Assembly: GCF_030052815.1 (NCBI RefSeq)
Contig: NC_079499.1
Location: 69,145,760-69,209,759, forward strand
Direction of reading: 5' to 3'
Source: Hevea brasiliensis
Taxonomy: Eukaryota; Streptophyta; Magnoliopsida; Malpighiales; Euphorbiaceae
DNA length: 64,000 nt
Shown here: one piece after another, positions 36,211-46,391 of the stretch
Numbering within the stretch: the first letter of the stretch is position 1
Layout: each line of letters starts with the position of its first letter
Position numbers and translations under genes: made by a program
The notes under the pieces: generated by a model
Seen by the model: the letters and a program-made list of their open reading frames with translations, nothing else
What the model was told of the DNA's origin: nothing
Databases searched by the model: none

Positions 36211-37459
36211 TGGCCCAGTACACCTTTATTAATTTCATGACTACAAAGCACCTGCACTTAAACATATACAACAAATGTCCCATTCACTTTCTGCTTCTCG
36301 CGAGAATACGCGCTCTTGCTGATTGTGCACATTTTATGGTCTAGTGGAATTTTTTTTAAAGGTGTTGAGTGGGTAATGAAATTATATTAGGGTTTGAATA
36401 GACAAAAATTAAATGGTACAAGTGTGTAATGCTGTATTTGATCATAATTTAAAGGTTAAAATGACCTTTTGCCTTTCTTTTATAATTAGGATATTAGTAT
36501 TTCATTGGGCTTATCCAATAATGGACTATGTAACAAGAGTTAAATTTTTTTAATATTTTATAAATTTTTAAAAAATGCATATCAACGTAATTATTTATTA
36601 AATAATATTATATAATACAATTAAATTAAATAAAATATATTAAAAATAAATCTGATGAGAATAAAAAGGAATTTAGACCATTAATCACTTTGGTTAAATA
36701 TTTTTAAAATAAGTGTTCTATGAATTCGTAGTATAATTTTTTTAAAATATTTATAATCAGAAATAATCTTAAACCAGTTTACATAAGTTCAGATTATTTT
36801 TTAGATTACTTTCTTTAAACTCTATCATATAAATATGATTATTACTCAAAGATTATTTTTCAACATGATCGAATCTAATAGCATTTATCTTCCACGCAGC
36901 CTGATAAGGATATTCTAGAAGTTCTGATTTAGTGATTTATATTGATTGGAAACTGGCCTAAAATTGGGCCGAGAATCGAAGATTGACAAGTTAAGGACTT
37001 AGGGAGGCAAATGAAAGGAAGAGGAAGTCAATCATGATTATCACAAATGTTTCGCTAAAGTTGGGTAAATTGCTAAGAAGAGTACAAATTTTCCATTAAT
37101 TTCTGCCATAATTATCGCCAGGATATTGAATTAGGAACCGTGTCTAAGATGATTTTGGTCTTCCAGGCCATGCTTATCGTTGATGATTTTGGAAGTTTGC
37201 TTTGCCTGCTGACAAACCTAAACAAGACACCAAAAGCAGAATCCACATCCAATGTTGACGCTGACGGACATTAATCACAGGGCTTTGGGCTCCCAAAGTT
37301 TTAGCCTCTTCATGCTTCCGTATGTACAACATCAAGCCCAATATACTCTTCTTTTGTTTTCGTTTTTCATTGAATGATGTAAATAGCCCAATATACTCGT
37401 TCCAACAGGCCATCAAACTTGTAGCCTTTTTTTGTTGGGATTTATTACCTACTGTAAAC

Positions 37460-37500
37460 CAGATTCGAACTCCTACACCTATATGCCATTGGCAACTCAT
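37460..37500 (-). repeat. Second SINE-like head, minus strand
   Basis: On the minus strand an A-box-like ATGAGTTGCCAATGG precedes a B-box-like GAGTTCGAATCTG by about 14 bases between the boxes, close to tRNA layout but with a weak A box. No tail was identified. Confidence 0.28.
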
Positions 37501-39290
37501 TAATTTTTAGCTGAATTGTCTTTGCTTCATTTAGAAAAAAAAATATATATTTATAAAAAAAAAATTAATTCAATTCTCACATTTGGTATGATTTTAATTT
37601 CTTTTAAATTGAATTCTTTTATTATTAAATTTTCAAATAAAAAAATTAACCAAAAAAATCAATTAAGTTTAGTTTTTATAAAATTTTAGTTTCCACAGGT
37701 GGACTGAATTCCAAGTTCTCTTCCTCGCAATCTTTTCCAAATTTTAGCCAATGCAATCATATCTTTTATATACATACATGCATATCCCAGAGACCCATTT
37801 TAAAGATCTTCCAAAGAACAGTAAGGGGAAAGAGATAAAATCATTGACCCAATTCACAGGTTATTTTTATTCATCGTACCTAATTTTTGAGGATTTTTTT
37901 TTTCTCTTAACTTTAATTTTTTTTAATAAAATTTTGATAATTTATTAATAAAAATTATAATATAAGTATAGTTTAATTTATAAATAAATGTTTATAAAAA
38001 GACAAAAAATAGAAAATAAACTATTAAAATGTTTTTTAGCGATATCTAAGTATAGTAGAATAATTTTTTGAGTAGTAATTAGCTATTTTTTTTCATTTTA
38101 ATTTTTTGGGTAGTAACTAGCTATTTTTTTCATTTTGAATGATAAAAAAATTTTCTAAATACTATCATTTCCAAACCTTGTTGCTTTTAATTTATAATCA
38201 CTAAAAGAGGTTAAATATCAAATATTTATGTAAGAATAAGTCACACTAATAAAATCTATTGATAAAAGATCATTATATATATTTAAATATTCAAAATCTT
38301 CAACAAAAGAAAAAAAAATCAATGCTCTACACTACATTTCGAATTATCAAAGAGCCCATTCAAATATCAAATACAAAAAAAAATAAATAAATAAACAAAA
38401 TTCTACTAAGAGAAATAAAAAAAAAAAACCATCAATGAAGAGAATAGAACCCTAATATTAAGGAGAAAATTTTATAACTGTTTCTAATTGACATAAATTC
38501 AAAGAAAAAAATTCAAATTTATTTCAGATGAACGCAAATATGAGAATTTATAAAAAAAAGAAAATAAAAAAATAAATATAGAAAACCCATCTAGGTGTAA
38601 ACACGAGTGAGAAACTTGCTCCAAGAAATGAAATCTAAAAAAAAAAAAGAAACAAAGAGAGGATTTTTAACTTTAGTAATTATTATTAAAAATTATTAAA
38701 TTTTATTTTATTTTTTTAAAAAAATCTCATTGACATGCAATTGCAAATTTCTAAATATAAAAAAAGACAAAAATTACCATTTACACATCTCTTGGAAGAA
38801 AAAGACCATTTTACAATTTTTTTTTTCTTTCATCTCTCACATTCTTAATTTTTATGGTCAAAATATTTGACAATTATTTATTAATAAAATTATTTTATTC
38901 TAATAAAATTTTACATGTTAAATTTATTAATACATTTATTAAATTATTGTTTTTTTTATTTTTTTAATTTATTGTTATTAATAAATTATTTTTTTATTAA
39001 AGTTTAATTTAAATTTGAGTTTTTATAAAATTTAAAAATAAATTCAAATTTTAGATCAAAATATATACCATTCTTAAAAAAAAATTAGTTGTAAAATAAA
39101 TTTATATATTTAATTTTCAAATTAAATAATAATAATTTATTGAATTTTCATTCCTCTTTGTTTCTTAGAATGTTATGCAATATTTATTTATGATGTTTGT
39201 GGCCGTTGATATTGTTAACGGTGCATGTGGGCGTTGAGTTAGGACGGTGAAAATATTAGTGGCAAGACAAAGGCAAGGGTTGGGCTATTT

Positions 39291-39315
39291 TTTATTATTA
39301 TTATTATTATTATTC
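39291..39315. repeat. TTA microsatellite
   Basis: About eight TTA units in AT-rich spacer. Confidence 0.8.
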
Positions 39316-39947
39316 TTTGAAATGATTGGGCTCATTTCTGTAGAAGTAAATAAAAGAAAAAAAAATCCTAAAAGTAATTAAAAAAAGTCGGTATATATGT
39401 AAACTTTTATTTTTGTTTTATTATTTTTTAATTAATATAGTTTTTAGTATTTAATTTTATTTATTTATTAATTTTTATTTTCTTATAAATTTAAATTTTA
39501 TAAACTTGAGCTTAAGTTTTTTATAAATTTAAAATAAATTTAAATTTCAAATCAAAATGTTAATTTTTCTTAACAAAATTAGTTTAAAATTTTATTTATG
39601 TAATTTTCAATTCAAATACTAATATTTAAATTAATTTTAATGGAAAATTACATTTCAATCTAAAAGTTAAATTTATTTCTAATTTTTATAAAATTTAAAT
39701 TAAATTAATTTTAATATATTAATAATAAATAGAAAAATCAAACTTTTCATACAATAATAATAGTAATATATAATAAATTCTAAATTAATTGAGTAAATTA
39801 TATGCATTTTTTTGTTATTTAATTCTATTTGAGACAAATTTTATATTAATATTCAAAAATTATAAATATTTTAATATTATTTTTATTTACATTATTCTAA
39901 GTTTTCTTTTTTATTCATCTCTTCTCACTATTAATTTATTATATTTT

Positions 39948-40921
39948 TGTGACACTCCTTATACGTCTACAGTATAGCCGAGTGAGATACATCACACTTG
40001 GTGCCGGAACATCTTAACTTATCGAATTTTATTCTGAATTTTCCATATTTTATTTTTTTTATTAAATTTAAATCCAATTATTTTAATGGAGAAACTGACG
40101 GAGTTTTCCCTAATTTATTAATAATCTGACGATTTTTCCACCTGATTGAAAAACAAATGTAGTAATATTCTTATTCTCATCATCAATTTAATGTCACTCA
40201 TATAAACACATATGAAATTTCAAATCATTTCCATGCATACACAACTCAAATATGAAATTTAAAACTTTATTAATTTACATCATGTGTAAATTTAATATAC
40301 AAATATATATTTCACAATAATTATATAAGTGTCTGATTTATATTACAAAATGGAAGTCTAATTACAAATTACAAATTACAAAATTACTAATGACGCTTAA
40401 AGGTCCTACCCAAAACACTGCACGGATGAAGGACACTGGACACAATGCAGATCTGACTCTCACCCAGTCTGAGGTCTACCGGGTTCTCGCTCTATATATA
40501 TAGTATCTATACGTGGCAAAAAGTGACGCGCTAAGAAATACAGCTTAGTGGTGCCAATATAAAATAAAAATAAACTAAAATAAATAAATATGCAGAAATT
40601 ATGTTATTATTTTATGCAGACTAGATTTCTGATAACTATTCGTAATATTCTTAATATTAGTACTTTTTATGTTCATTATTTGGTTATAAATTATTAAGAC
40701 TTATTTTGGTTGTCCAAGTAACCTATACTAATTGATTGGACTGGATAAACGGGTAAACTGGCACTGGGTACCATTTACCTCGGACCATCACACCATCTGT
40801 CACAAAGTATCTGCCAGGTGTACAAAAAAAAGGCTAATAAGCCGTGTCAAACATCAGGCATAAAGCCAAGTGTATCAATCATAGCAAAATGGCCATAGGC
40901 CATAATATCATAAAATGACAT
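39948..40921 (-). mobile_element. LTRp-1: partial family 3 LTR, minus strand
   Basis: Begins TGTGACACTCC like Solo-b and the inverted Solo-e and runs in register with Solo-b up to the CCATAGGCCATAATATC region, then stops at 40921 where LTRp-2 begins. The rest is not in the window. The possible left duplication is ATTTT. The family 3 hairpin CTAAG/CTTAG is at 40531-40548. Confidence 0.8.
40531..40548 (-). other. LTR hairpin 1 of LTRp-1
   Basis: CTAAG pairs with CTTAG, the family 3 form of the conserved LTR hairpin, with one base pair less than in Solo-b and Solo-e. Confidence 0.5.
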
Positions 40922-41318
40922 TGTAACTCCCTTAAAGTAGGCAGTTCCATACAGTCTACTATTTCGGTGACTAGTGTCGGTACAGACAATCAGGATATTC
41001 AAAACCATATTTAAGTCATCTAGAAAAGCCATGAACAAAAATTAATAGCAATTATATGAAGATGAAATGGAAATAAGGAAAATAAAGCATGATGGGTTAA
41101 ATGAGCCGAGCCACAACGATGGGTAACCAAACCGGGAAGTGACTGCGAGCTCAGTCGTTACCCTGATTTCGTGTGGGACCCTATGGCACCTCGGGCCTAG
41201 GGATAATTGCGAAACTAGTGGTAATGTGAAAACTACAGAAAAGAATTGAGAACATGCTCAAATAATTGAATTAGAGTTCAGGAAGCAACCTAGTGTTGTT
41301 AGAAAAACGGATCAGACC
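40922..41318 (+). mobile_element. LTRp-2: partial family 1 LTR start
   Basis: Begins TGTAACTCCC and follows the Gyp1 LTR start closely, including CGATGGGTAACC and the CGGGAAGTGACTGCGAG stretch, for about 400 bases. It is then cut at 41318 by the TRIM-like block. The candidate left duplication is GACAT (40917-40921). Confidence 0.75.
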
Positions 41319-41454
41319 TGTAACAATCAGGCTCCAACCACTAGAGGAATTGTTAGGACTCAAGGTCCTCACTGAGGTTTGTCCCACCATCACCCAAGAG
41401 GACACGCGAGCGGCTCTGATACCAATTGTAACGATCGGGCTCCAACCACTAGAG
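41319..41454 (-). mobile_element. TRIM-like remnant with 28-bp direct repeats and a primer site
   Basis: Two 28-bp copies of a sequence starting TGTAACNATCNGGCTCC (41319-41346 and 41427-41454) differ at two positions and enclose 80 bp. On the minus strand the inner edge of the right copy ends TTACA, followed by AT and then TGGTATCAGAGC (41424 down to 41413), an initiator tRNA-Met primer site. There is no coding space. This is the plan of a terminal-repeat retrotransposon in miniature, with LTRs apparently cut short. Confidence 0.5.
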
Positions 41455-41455
41455 G

Positions 41456-43823
41456 TGTAACACCCCTATGTTCGGTAATGCGTTCTACTGTTCCGGTGAC
41501 CAATGTTATCCGGACAGCTAGGATGCCTAGAACTACACTTCGTTATGAGTGAGGAGACATAAAATAATGAAATACAAGAAAAGAAAATACAAGAAAAACA
41601 AAGGAAAAATAATAGCAAAGAAATGTAACCAAGTTAAGCGAGCCGAGAACCCTAGCGATGCCGAAATGAAGAAATGGGAAACCTCCATTGCCGTGTTGCA
41701 TAAAGCTTCATCCACTCCTTCATTTTACCTCTAAACACCTAGGTAGCTTCATTAAAAATTATCCCCACTTCACAAGGAAGAAGTAGATACCAATATTAAG
41801 AAGTTTTAGTGAAGATTAAGCAAGTCCCAACAATAGGTAAGTTTGTGTTTTTGAATATTTCTTTGTTAAAGTTTGAAAGCATGTTATGGGTGTTTGCTTG
41901 GTGAAGAAATTTTTAAGTTTTGAGGAGTTATTGACATATCCAATTTTGGACAGCCATGAAGTTGTATATTTGATGATTTATTCTTACATATAATTGGTGG
42001 GAATTCATGATGAGTAGAATGATTTAATGTCCTAGTAAGTTATTTCCATGTATATGTGGTGATTGTGCAATTGGGATTGAAGTTGACGAAATTATGGACA
42101 CTTTGGCAATGTGAAGCATTTCGGCAGCCTTGAGGCTTCTTGATGAGTGTTTAAATTCATGAAGATATTGGGTAAATTGTGACATTGAGGATTGATGAAT
42201 ATGTATGTAAATTGGTTGTGGAAATTGCATGTAATAATTAGGAGTTTTATGTGTATCTATTGTTGTATTTGTACTTTGCAAATTAGAGTTTCATTTGGTA
42301 TATTGAGGATATTTGTATTCTGCCCAAAGTGATTTTAATGTGAAGTGGTAAATGGTTTTGGTAATGTACCAAACCAGAATCGGTAAGGGAAGTGGACTTA
42401 TAGCAAGTAAATGTGCAATTGATAGATGTTAAGCAATGCATTTAAGGGTAGTATGCATTTTAGCCCATAACACTAAATGTGTAACTCCAATTGGTATGAG
42501 ACCAATTGGAGGTGAAACTAGGCACAAAATGTGCCAACTTTCATGCAGGAAACATACCAAAATTCTGCTTGCAAGGTAGCTTGAAAAATGACCAAATCCG
42601 GATTAAGTACAATTGAGACCTGAAAATTGACCAATTGGGCAGCAGTAAGTGTTTAGGCCATAACTCACTCAAAACAGGTCCAATTGACCTAAAATTTTAA
42701 CCATGAATAGTTAAGGTCCATATCTACAAGTCTTATGAAGACACCAAAGCCCAGAAATGACCATAAGCAAGTCAAACAGCTTGCACAAGTTCGGGTCCAA
42801 AAACTGGCCGAACCAAAGTTGACCAAAATTGACCTAAAATGACCTAATTCGATGCCATTTGACCAGCAACAGTAAAATGACCATAACTTGGTCTACATAA
42901 CTCAGAATGACCTAAAATTTTGCCCCTCATTCTATAAGACATAGATCTACAAGTTTGTAGTTTTGACCGAAACCCGAAAACCGAGGGAACTAGGTCTTCC
43001 GGCTAGGTCAAACTAGTATCCCGGAATCCAGCAAGTTGCAATAAAATGCACTAAACAAGGAAATGAAATCGGTAACATGTACCAACCCTAAAATACTATC
43101 GAATGTGACATATTAGTAACGTTAAAACCTAATTTACCTAGAACGCATCGAGGATCGATATATTAGGTTGATTAAGCAAATAATAGCTTTCAGTGAATTA
43201 CTTATCGAACATTATCGTTAGAGACAATTTAATTTAGTACTGAAACACTTCAAATTGTGTTTCTCAGTTACCAAAGACTCAGGAAAAGGGAAGGAAACAC
43301 TGAGTTATTTATGAGTTATTTTGAGTTATTAATGAGTTATTATGAGCAGTTGTAAATTAAAATTGTACATCGAAGTTATAAAGTAAATTATGAGTTATTT
43401 TGACTTGTAAAATTTGTATTATATATCTTTTATCTCATCCTTTGAAAATACTGAAAAATTGTTGTGGATTTGAGTTGAGAAAAATATTGTGTTGAATTTT
43501 GTTGGAGTTTGAGATTGAGAAAAATATTGAAGTGCTTTTTACAGGTTTTCTGAAGAACTGTTTTATCCAAAATATAGATGGCACTCCGCCAAAATTTTTA
43601 CAGAAATTACTAATAGTCCAAATGAGTTAGCTGTTTCACTTCAGTTCAAAAAGGTTTTTAATACCTGTAAAAAGTGCTCACCACTGTAAAAAAAAAAAAA
43701 AAGGTAAGAAAAGTTTTAAAATCCCTTGTAGTGTATTTACTGGGTTATCAGTGGACGGAGTTGGTGATTCATTAGGTATACTACGAGATCATGTTATGCC
43801 TTACAGAGGGGTAGGGTGTGACA
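41456..43823 (+). repeat. Gyp3 5' LTR, twice deleted
   Basis: A family 2 LTR of 2368 bp from TGTAACACCCC to GGTGTGACA. Compared with Gyp4 it lacks about 0.5 kb at 41658-41660 (joined at a shared ATG) and about 0.87 kb near 43310-43345, where four GAGTTATT copies fill the joint. The second deletion removed the twin hairpin. The CCAATTGG hairpin is kept at about 42485-42508. Confidence 0.88.
43302..43341 (+). repeat. GAGTTATT filler repeats at a deletion joint
   Basis: GAGTTATT occurs at 43302, 43313, 43323 and 43334. The undeleted Gyp4 LTR has none here but has one copy downstream, which Gyp3 also has at 43392. This looks like templated filler made during break repair. Confidence 0.6.
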
Positions 43824-43831
43824 TGTTTTAG

Positions 43832-43843
43832 TGGTATCAGAGC
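43832..43843 (+). other. Gyp3 primer binding site
   Basis: TGGTATCAGAGC, complementary to initiator tRNA-Met, 8 bases after the LTR, as in Gyp2 and Gyp4. Confidence 0.9.
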
Positions 43844-44008
43844 AGTGGTTTTAAAGTGAATTTCGAACTGTGAATTTGAAATCTTTTTGTCAGAACTACA
43901 ACTGCTCAAATGTTTGATACATATAGTACATTTACATCATAAATGTGAACTAATGGAGAGGAATCTCCTTGTGTTGGTTGTACAGGAATAGAAAATTCTG
44001 TGAAAAGA

Positions 44009-44518
44009 ATGGAAGAAAAGAATGAGACAATAGAACAATCCGCGATGACAGAAGTACAAGTTGAGGCCCCAACTCCACAAAGTGTCGAAGGCCCGACTGT
44101 ACCAACTTTACCAGTACAAATTACTACACAAATGGCCCAGCAAATGGCCACTTTCTTTCAACAAATGGCTAATACTCTGTCAGCTCAAACTCAAGTACAA
44201 ACCCAACCCCCACAAGGGCAACATGAAATGGAGAAAAGGGAGAAACCTATGGGTCAGAGCTCGAACAGTAATTTGGGGAAGAGAAAAGAATTTGAGGAGT
44301 CCCGAACTCAGAAATATGATAGAGGCGGATCATCAGGGCAGAAACCACCAAAATCTAGTCGTCGAACAACCAGAAGTTCCTATTCTGCTCGTTTCTGCCA
44401 TGTTTGTGGTAAGCTACATAGAGGTATTTGTCGTAAGGCCTCTGGAGCCTGCTACAATTGTGGAAAACTTGGACACTTTGTTAAAGATTGTATTAGAGCA
44501 CCTCGATCTGCTTTCTGA
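44009..44518 (+). CDS. Gyp3 gag-like protein lacking the capsid core
   Basis: An uninterrupted 169-codon frame from ATGGAAGAAAAG, the start conserved in Gyp2 and Gyp4; an in-frame ATG at 44000 would add three residues. It has the gag N-terminus (MATFFQQMANTL helix), a Gln/Pro-rich stretch, a basic linker (GKRKEFEESRTQKYDRGG), a CHVCGKLHRGIC motif and the nucleocapsid zinc knuckle CYNCGKLGHFVKDC. About 150 residues of capsid, including the EWW region, are absent without loss of frame. The ending TGA stands where CGA would continue into the protease frame. A product could bind nucleic acid but should not form a normal particle. Whether it is expressed is unknown. Confidence 0.6.
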   Translation: MEEKNETIEQSAMTEVQVEAPTPQSVEGPTVPTLPVQITTQMAQQMATFFQQMANTLSAQTQVQTQPPQGQHEMEKREKPMGQSSNSNLGKRKEFEESRTQKYDRGGSSGQKPPKSSRRTTRSSYSARFCHVCGKLHRGICRKASGACYNCGKLGHFVKDCIRAPRSAF

Positions 44519-44785
44519 AGTTCACAGACCGTCAGTCAGGGTCGAGATAGAAATAGAGTTGGTACTCCTCACCACTATAACACAGTGAATCAACCCGAAT
44601 ATAGTAGCGCACCAGTCAGAGCGTCCACTATGCGCCAAGGAGAAAGAGCAGAAACTTCGGATATAGCTGCTGGTAAGTTCTTAATTTTTGAAGGAAACAA
44701 TGAGTTATTATTTGATCCCAGCACTACTTATTTATATGTTAGTGTTAGAATTCTATGTTTTATTGCTATTCCTTTATAGGGGAAT
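44519..44785 (+). pseudogene. Gyp3 protease remnant
   Basis: Same frame as the gag-like protein beyond its TGA. Contains SAPVRASTMRQ, then FDPSTTYLYVS, matching FDPGSTHSYVS of the relatives with the active-site Gly lost. It degrades after 44780. Confidence 0.7.
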
Positions 44786-45680
44786 AAATTTTGATGCGTT
44801 AGTGACTAGTCTTTTAGGATCAAAACTACAATAACAAGTATGATTGACATTAATTTTGGAAGAATAGTTAGCTAAAAGTATTTTCTAACATACCATAAAT
44901 TATAAAGCTAATTAATGAGCCAACTTAATGTAAGGCAAGAGGACCTAAAAGTAAGTTACAGTAATAGAATTGCTCTAGATGAGAACAAAGATGTTACTGT
45001 TAGTAATTGTCAAAGGAAATTGTAATCATAATCGGTTTAGGATATTAGTGGATTCGAGAAAGATAAGATGTTAGAAAACCTAGCCCATGAGGTTATAACG
45101 TAGTAACTATGTAATGTTCTCGATGTTTGTATTGTAAGCTGCAGATTACAGTACCAACACGGGATTATTGTGTAGAGCTACGTGCTTCCTCGTGATACAG
45201 TAAAGTAAGAATATTTGTAAGTAATCTATAAATTGATACAGTTGCACCGAATAGGGTGCTATTACTGGAAATAAATGTGAAAATTTTAGTCAGAAATTTA
45301 AAACTTCAGAACTAGTCTGTCGAAAGACTACACTTGTAAGGTAGCTAGAGTCAGTAACTCGGTTACAATAATGTGAACTACCTGTACCACAGTAATTGCT
45401 ATAAGCTTAGAGATATCAGTACAACGTATCATCCTCAGACAGATGGACAATTGAAACAAGTAATTCAGGTAAATTCGGAAACTCATTGAGTTCTTGTAAA
45501 TAATGAAATGAAATGATAATAATAACCTGTACTATGTGATAAGCCCTCAAGAATATATTGAGAACTTGTGTCATTGAATCCGAGGGGAGATGGGACAGAT
45601 ACATCCCATTAACAGAATTTGTATACAATAATAAGTGTCATGCTAGCATACAAACGGCACCCTATGAAACATTGTAAGGG
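44786..45680 (+). other. Degraded stretch with a foreign integrase fragment
   Basis: Apart from an early FDALVTSLLG protease echo, this does not align with Gyp2 or Gyp4 pol by eye. Near 45425-45460 TATCATCCTCAGACAGATGG encodes the integrase YHPQTDGQ motif, and 45560-45675 gives a diverged version of the following region (RTCVIESEGRWDRYIPLTEF). It is much more diverged than the integrase that follows, so it may come from another gypsy lineage. Confidence 0.45.
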
Positions 45681-46364
45681 AGCGAATAACTATGGATTTT
45701 GTGATGAAACTTCCGAGGACACAGAATAGTCAAGATGCAGTATAGGTCATAATTGACAGACTAACCAAGTCTGCTCACTTTTTGCCAGTCTGGATGGACT
45801 ATAGCCTGGAAAGATTGGCTAGATTGTACATATATGAAATTGTAAAATTGCATGGAGTGCCAGTATCGATTGTGTCTGACAGAGATCCTAGGTTCACTTC
45901 TAGATTCTGGGGTAGTCTTCAGAGAGCCCTAGGAACTAGATTGAACTTCAAAGACAGATTCTACCCACGCATGCATGGCTAGTCTGAAAGGGTAATTCAG
46001 ATATTGGAGGATATGCTACGGGCTTGTGTGATTGAATTTGAAGGTAGTTGGGATACACACTTGCCTTTGATTGAGTTTGCTTATAACAACGGCTACCAAT
46101 CAAGCATTGGGATGCCTCCATATGAAGCTTTGTATGGCAGAAAGTGCAGAACTCTCTTATATTGGGATGAAGCAGGTGAAAGAAAGATGATTGGGCTAGA
46201 AATTGTTGAGCAGACAGAGGAAAAGATTAGATTGATCAGAGCTAGACTCAGGGATGCATCAGACCATCAGAAGTTCTATGTTGATCTGAAGAGAAGAGAT
46301 ATTGAATATGCAGTGGGTGATAAGGTATTCCTCAAAGTTTCTCCTTGGAAGAGGATTATGAGAT
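45681..46364 (+). pseudogene. Gyp3 integrase fragment
   Basis: Starts inside the integrase core (ITMDFVMKLPRT) and runs through [15 protein letters not shown] and the Glu region to GDKVFLKVSPWKRIMR, where it breaks just before the GPY and chromodomain part. Stops lie at 45743 (TGG to TAG) and 45980 (CAG to TAG). It is closest to Gyp4, sharing [20 protein letters not shown] and a peculiar AACTTCAAAGAC after LGTRL. Confidence 0.85.
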
Positions 46365-46391
46365 GTTAACTAAAAGATATTAACTAAAAGA
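46365..46391. repeat. Junction filler with a doubled TTAACTAAAAGAT
   Basis: A 27-base stretch between the break in Gyp3 pol and LTRp-3, made of two TTAACTAAAAGAT copies. It matches neither neighbour, so the junction may not be a simple retrotransposon insertion. Confidence 0.6.

Larger units (their letters stand above)
33755..39947. other. Low-copy AT-rich host interval, no convincing gene
   Basis: The longest stretch not explained by LTR elements. Composition is very AT-rich, with many A and T runs. It holds the SINE-like, MITE-like, inverted-repeat and tandem-duplication features listed separately. Between 36480 and 37140 and between 37520 and 39940 I see only AT-rich spacer and a TTA microsatellite. 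Open frames (longest 108 codons, minus, 37174-37500) have no recognisable domain, and I do not call them genes. Confidence 0.6.
41456..46391 (+). mobile_element. Gyp3: family 2 chromovirus, 5' LTR and mosaic internal region, right end missing
   Basis: Consists of a 5' LTR (41456-43823), primer site, shortened gag, protease remnant, an unrecognised degraded stretch and an integrase fragment, then breaks at about 46364. No 3' LTR is in the window. The candidate left duplication is AGAGG (41451-41455). Confidence 0.85.

Noticed and set aside
37174..37500. 108-codon minus frame
   Set aside because: No recognisable domain, overlaps the SINE-like head and no supporting structure; not called a gene.
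41413..41424. Initiator-tRNA primer site as the start of a long minus-strand retrotransposon
   Set aside because: No gag or pol follows on the minus strand; the inner region is just 80 bp, so the TRIM-like reading is preferred.
44061..44588. 175-codon frame overlapping Gyp3 gag
   Set aside because: It is in another frame than the conserved gag start and zinc knuckle; a shadow.
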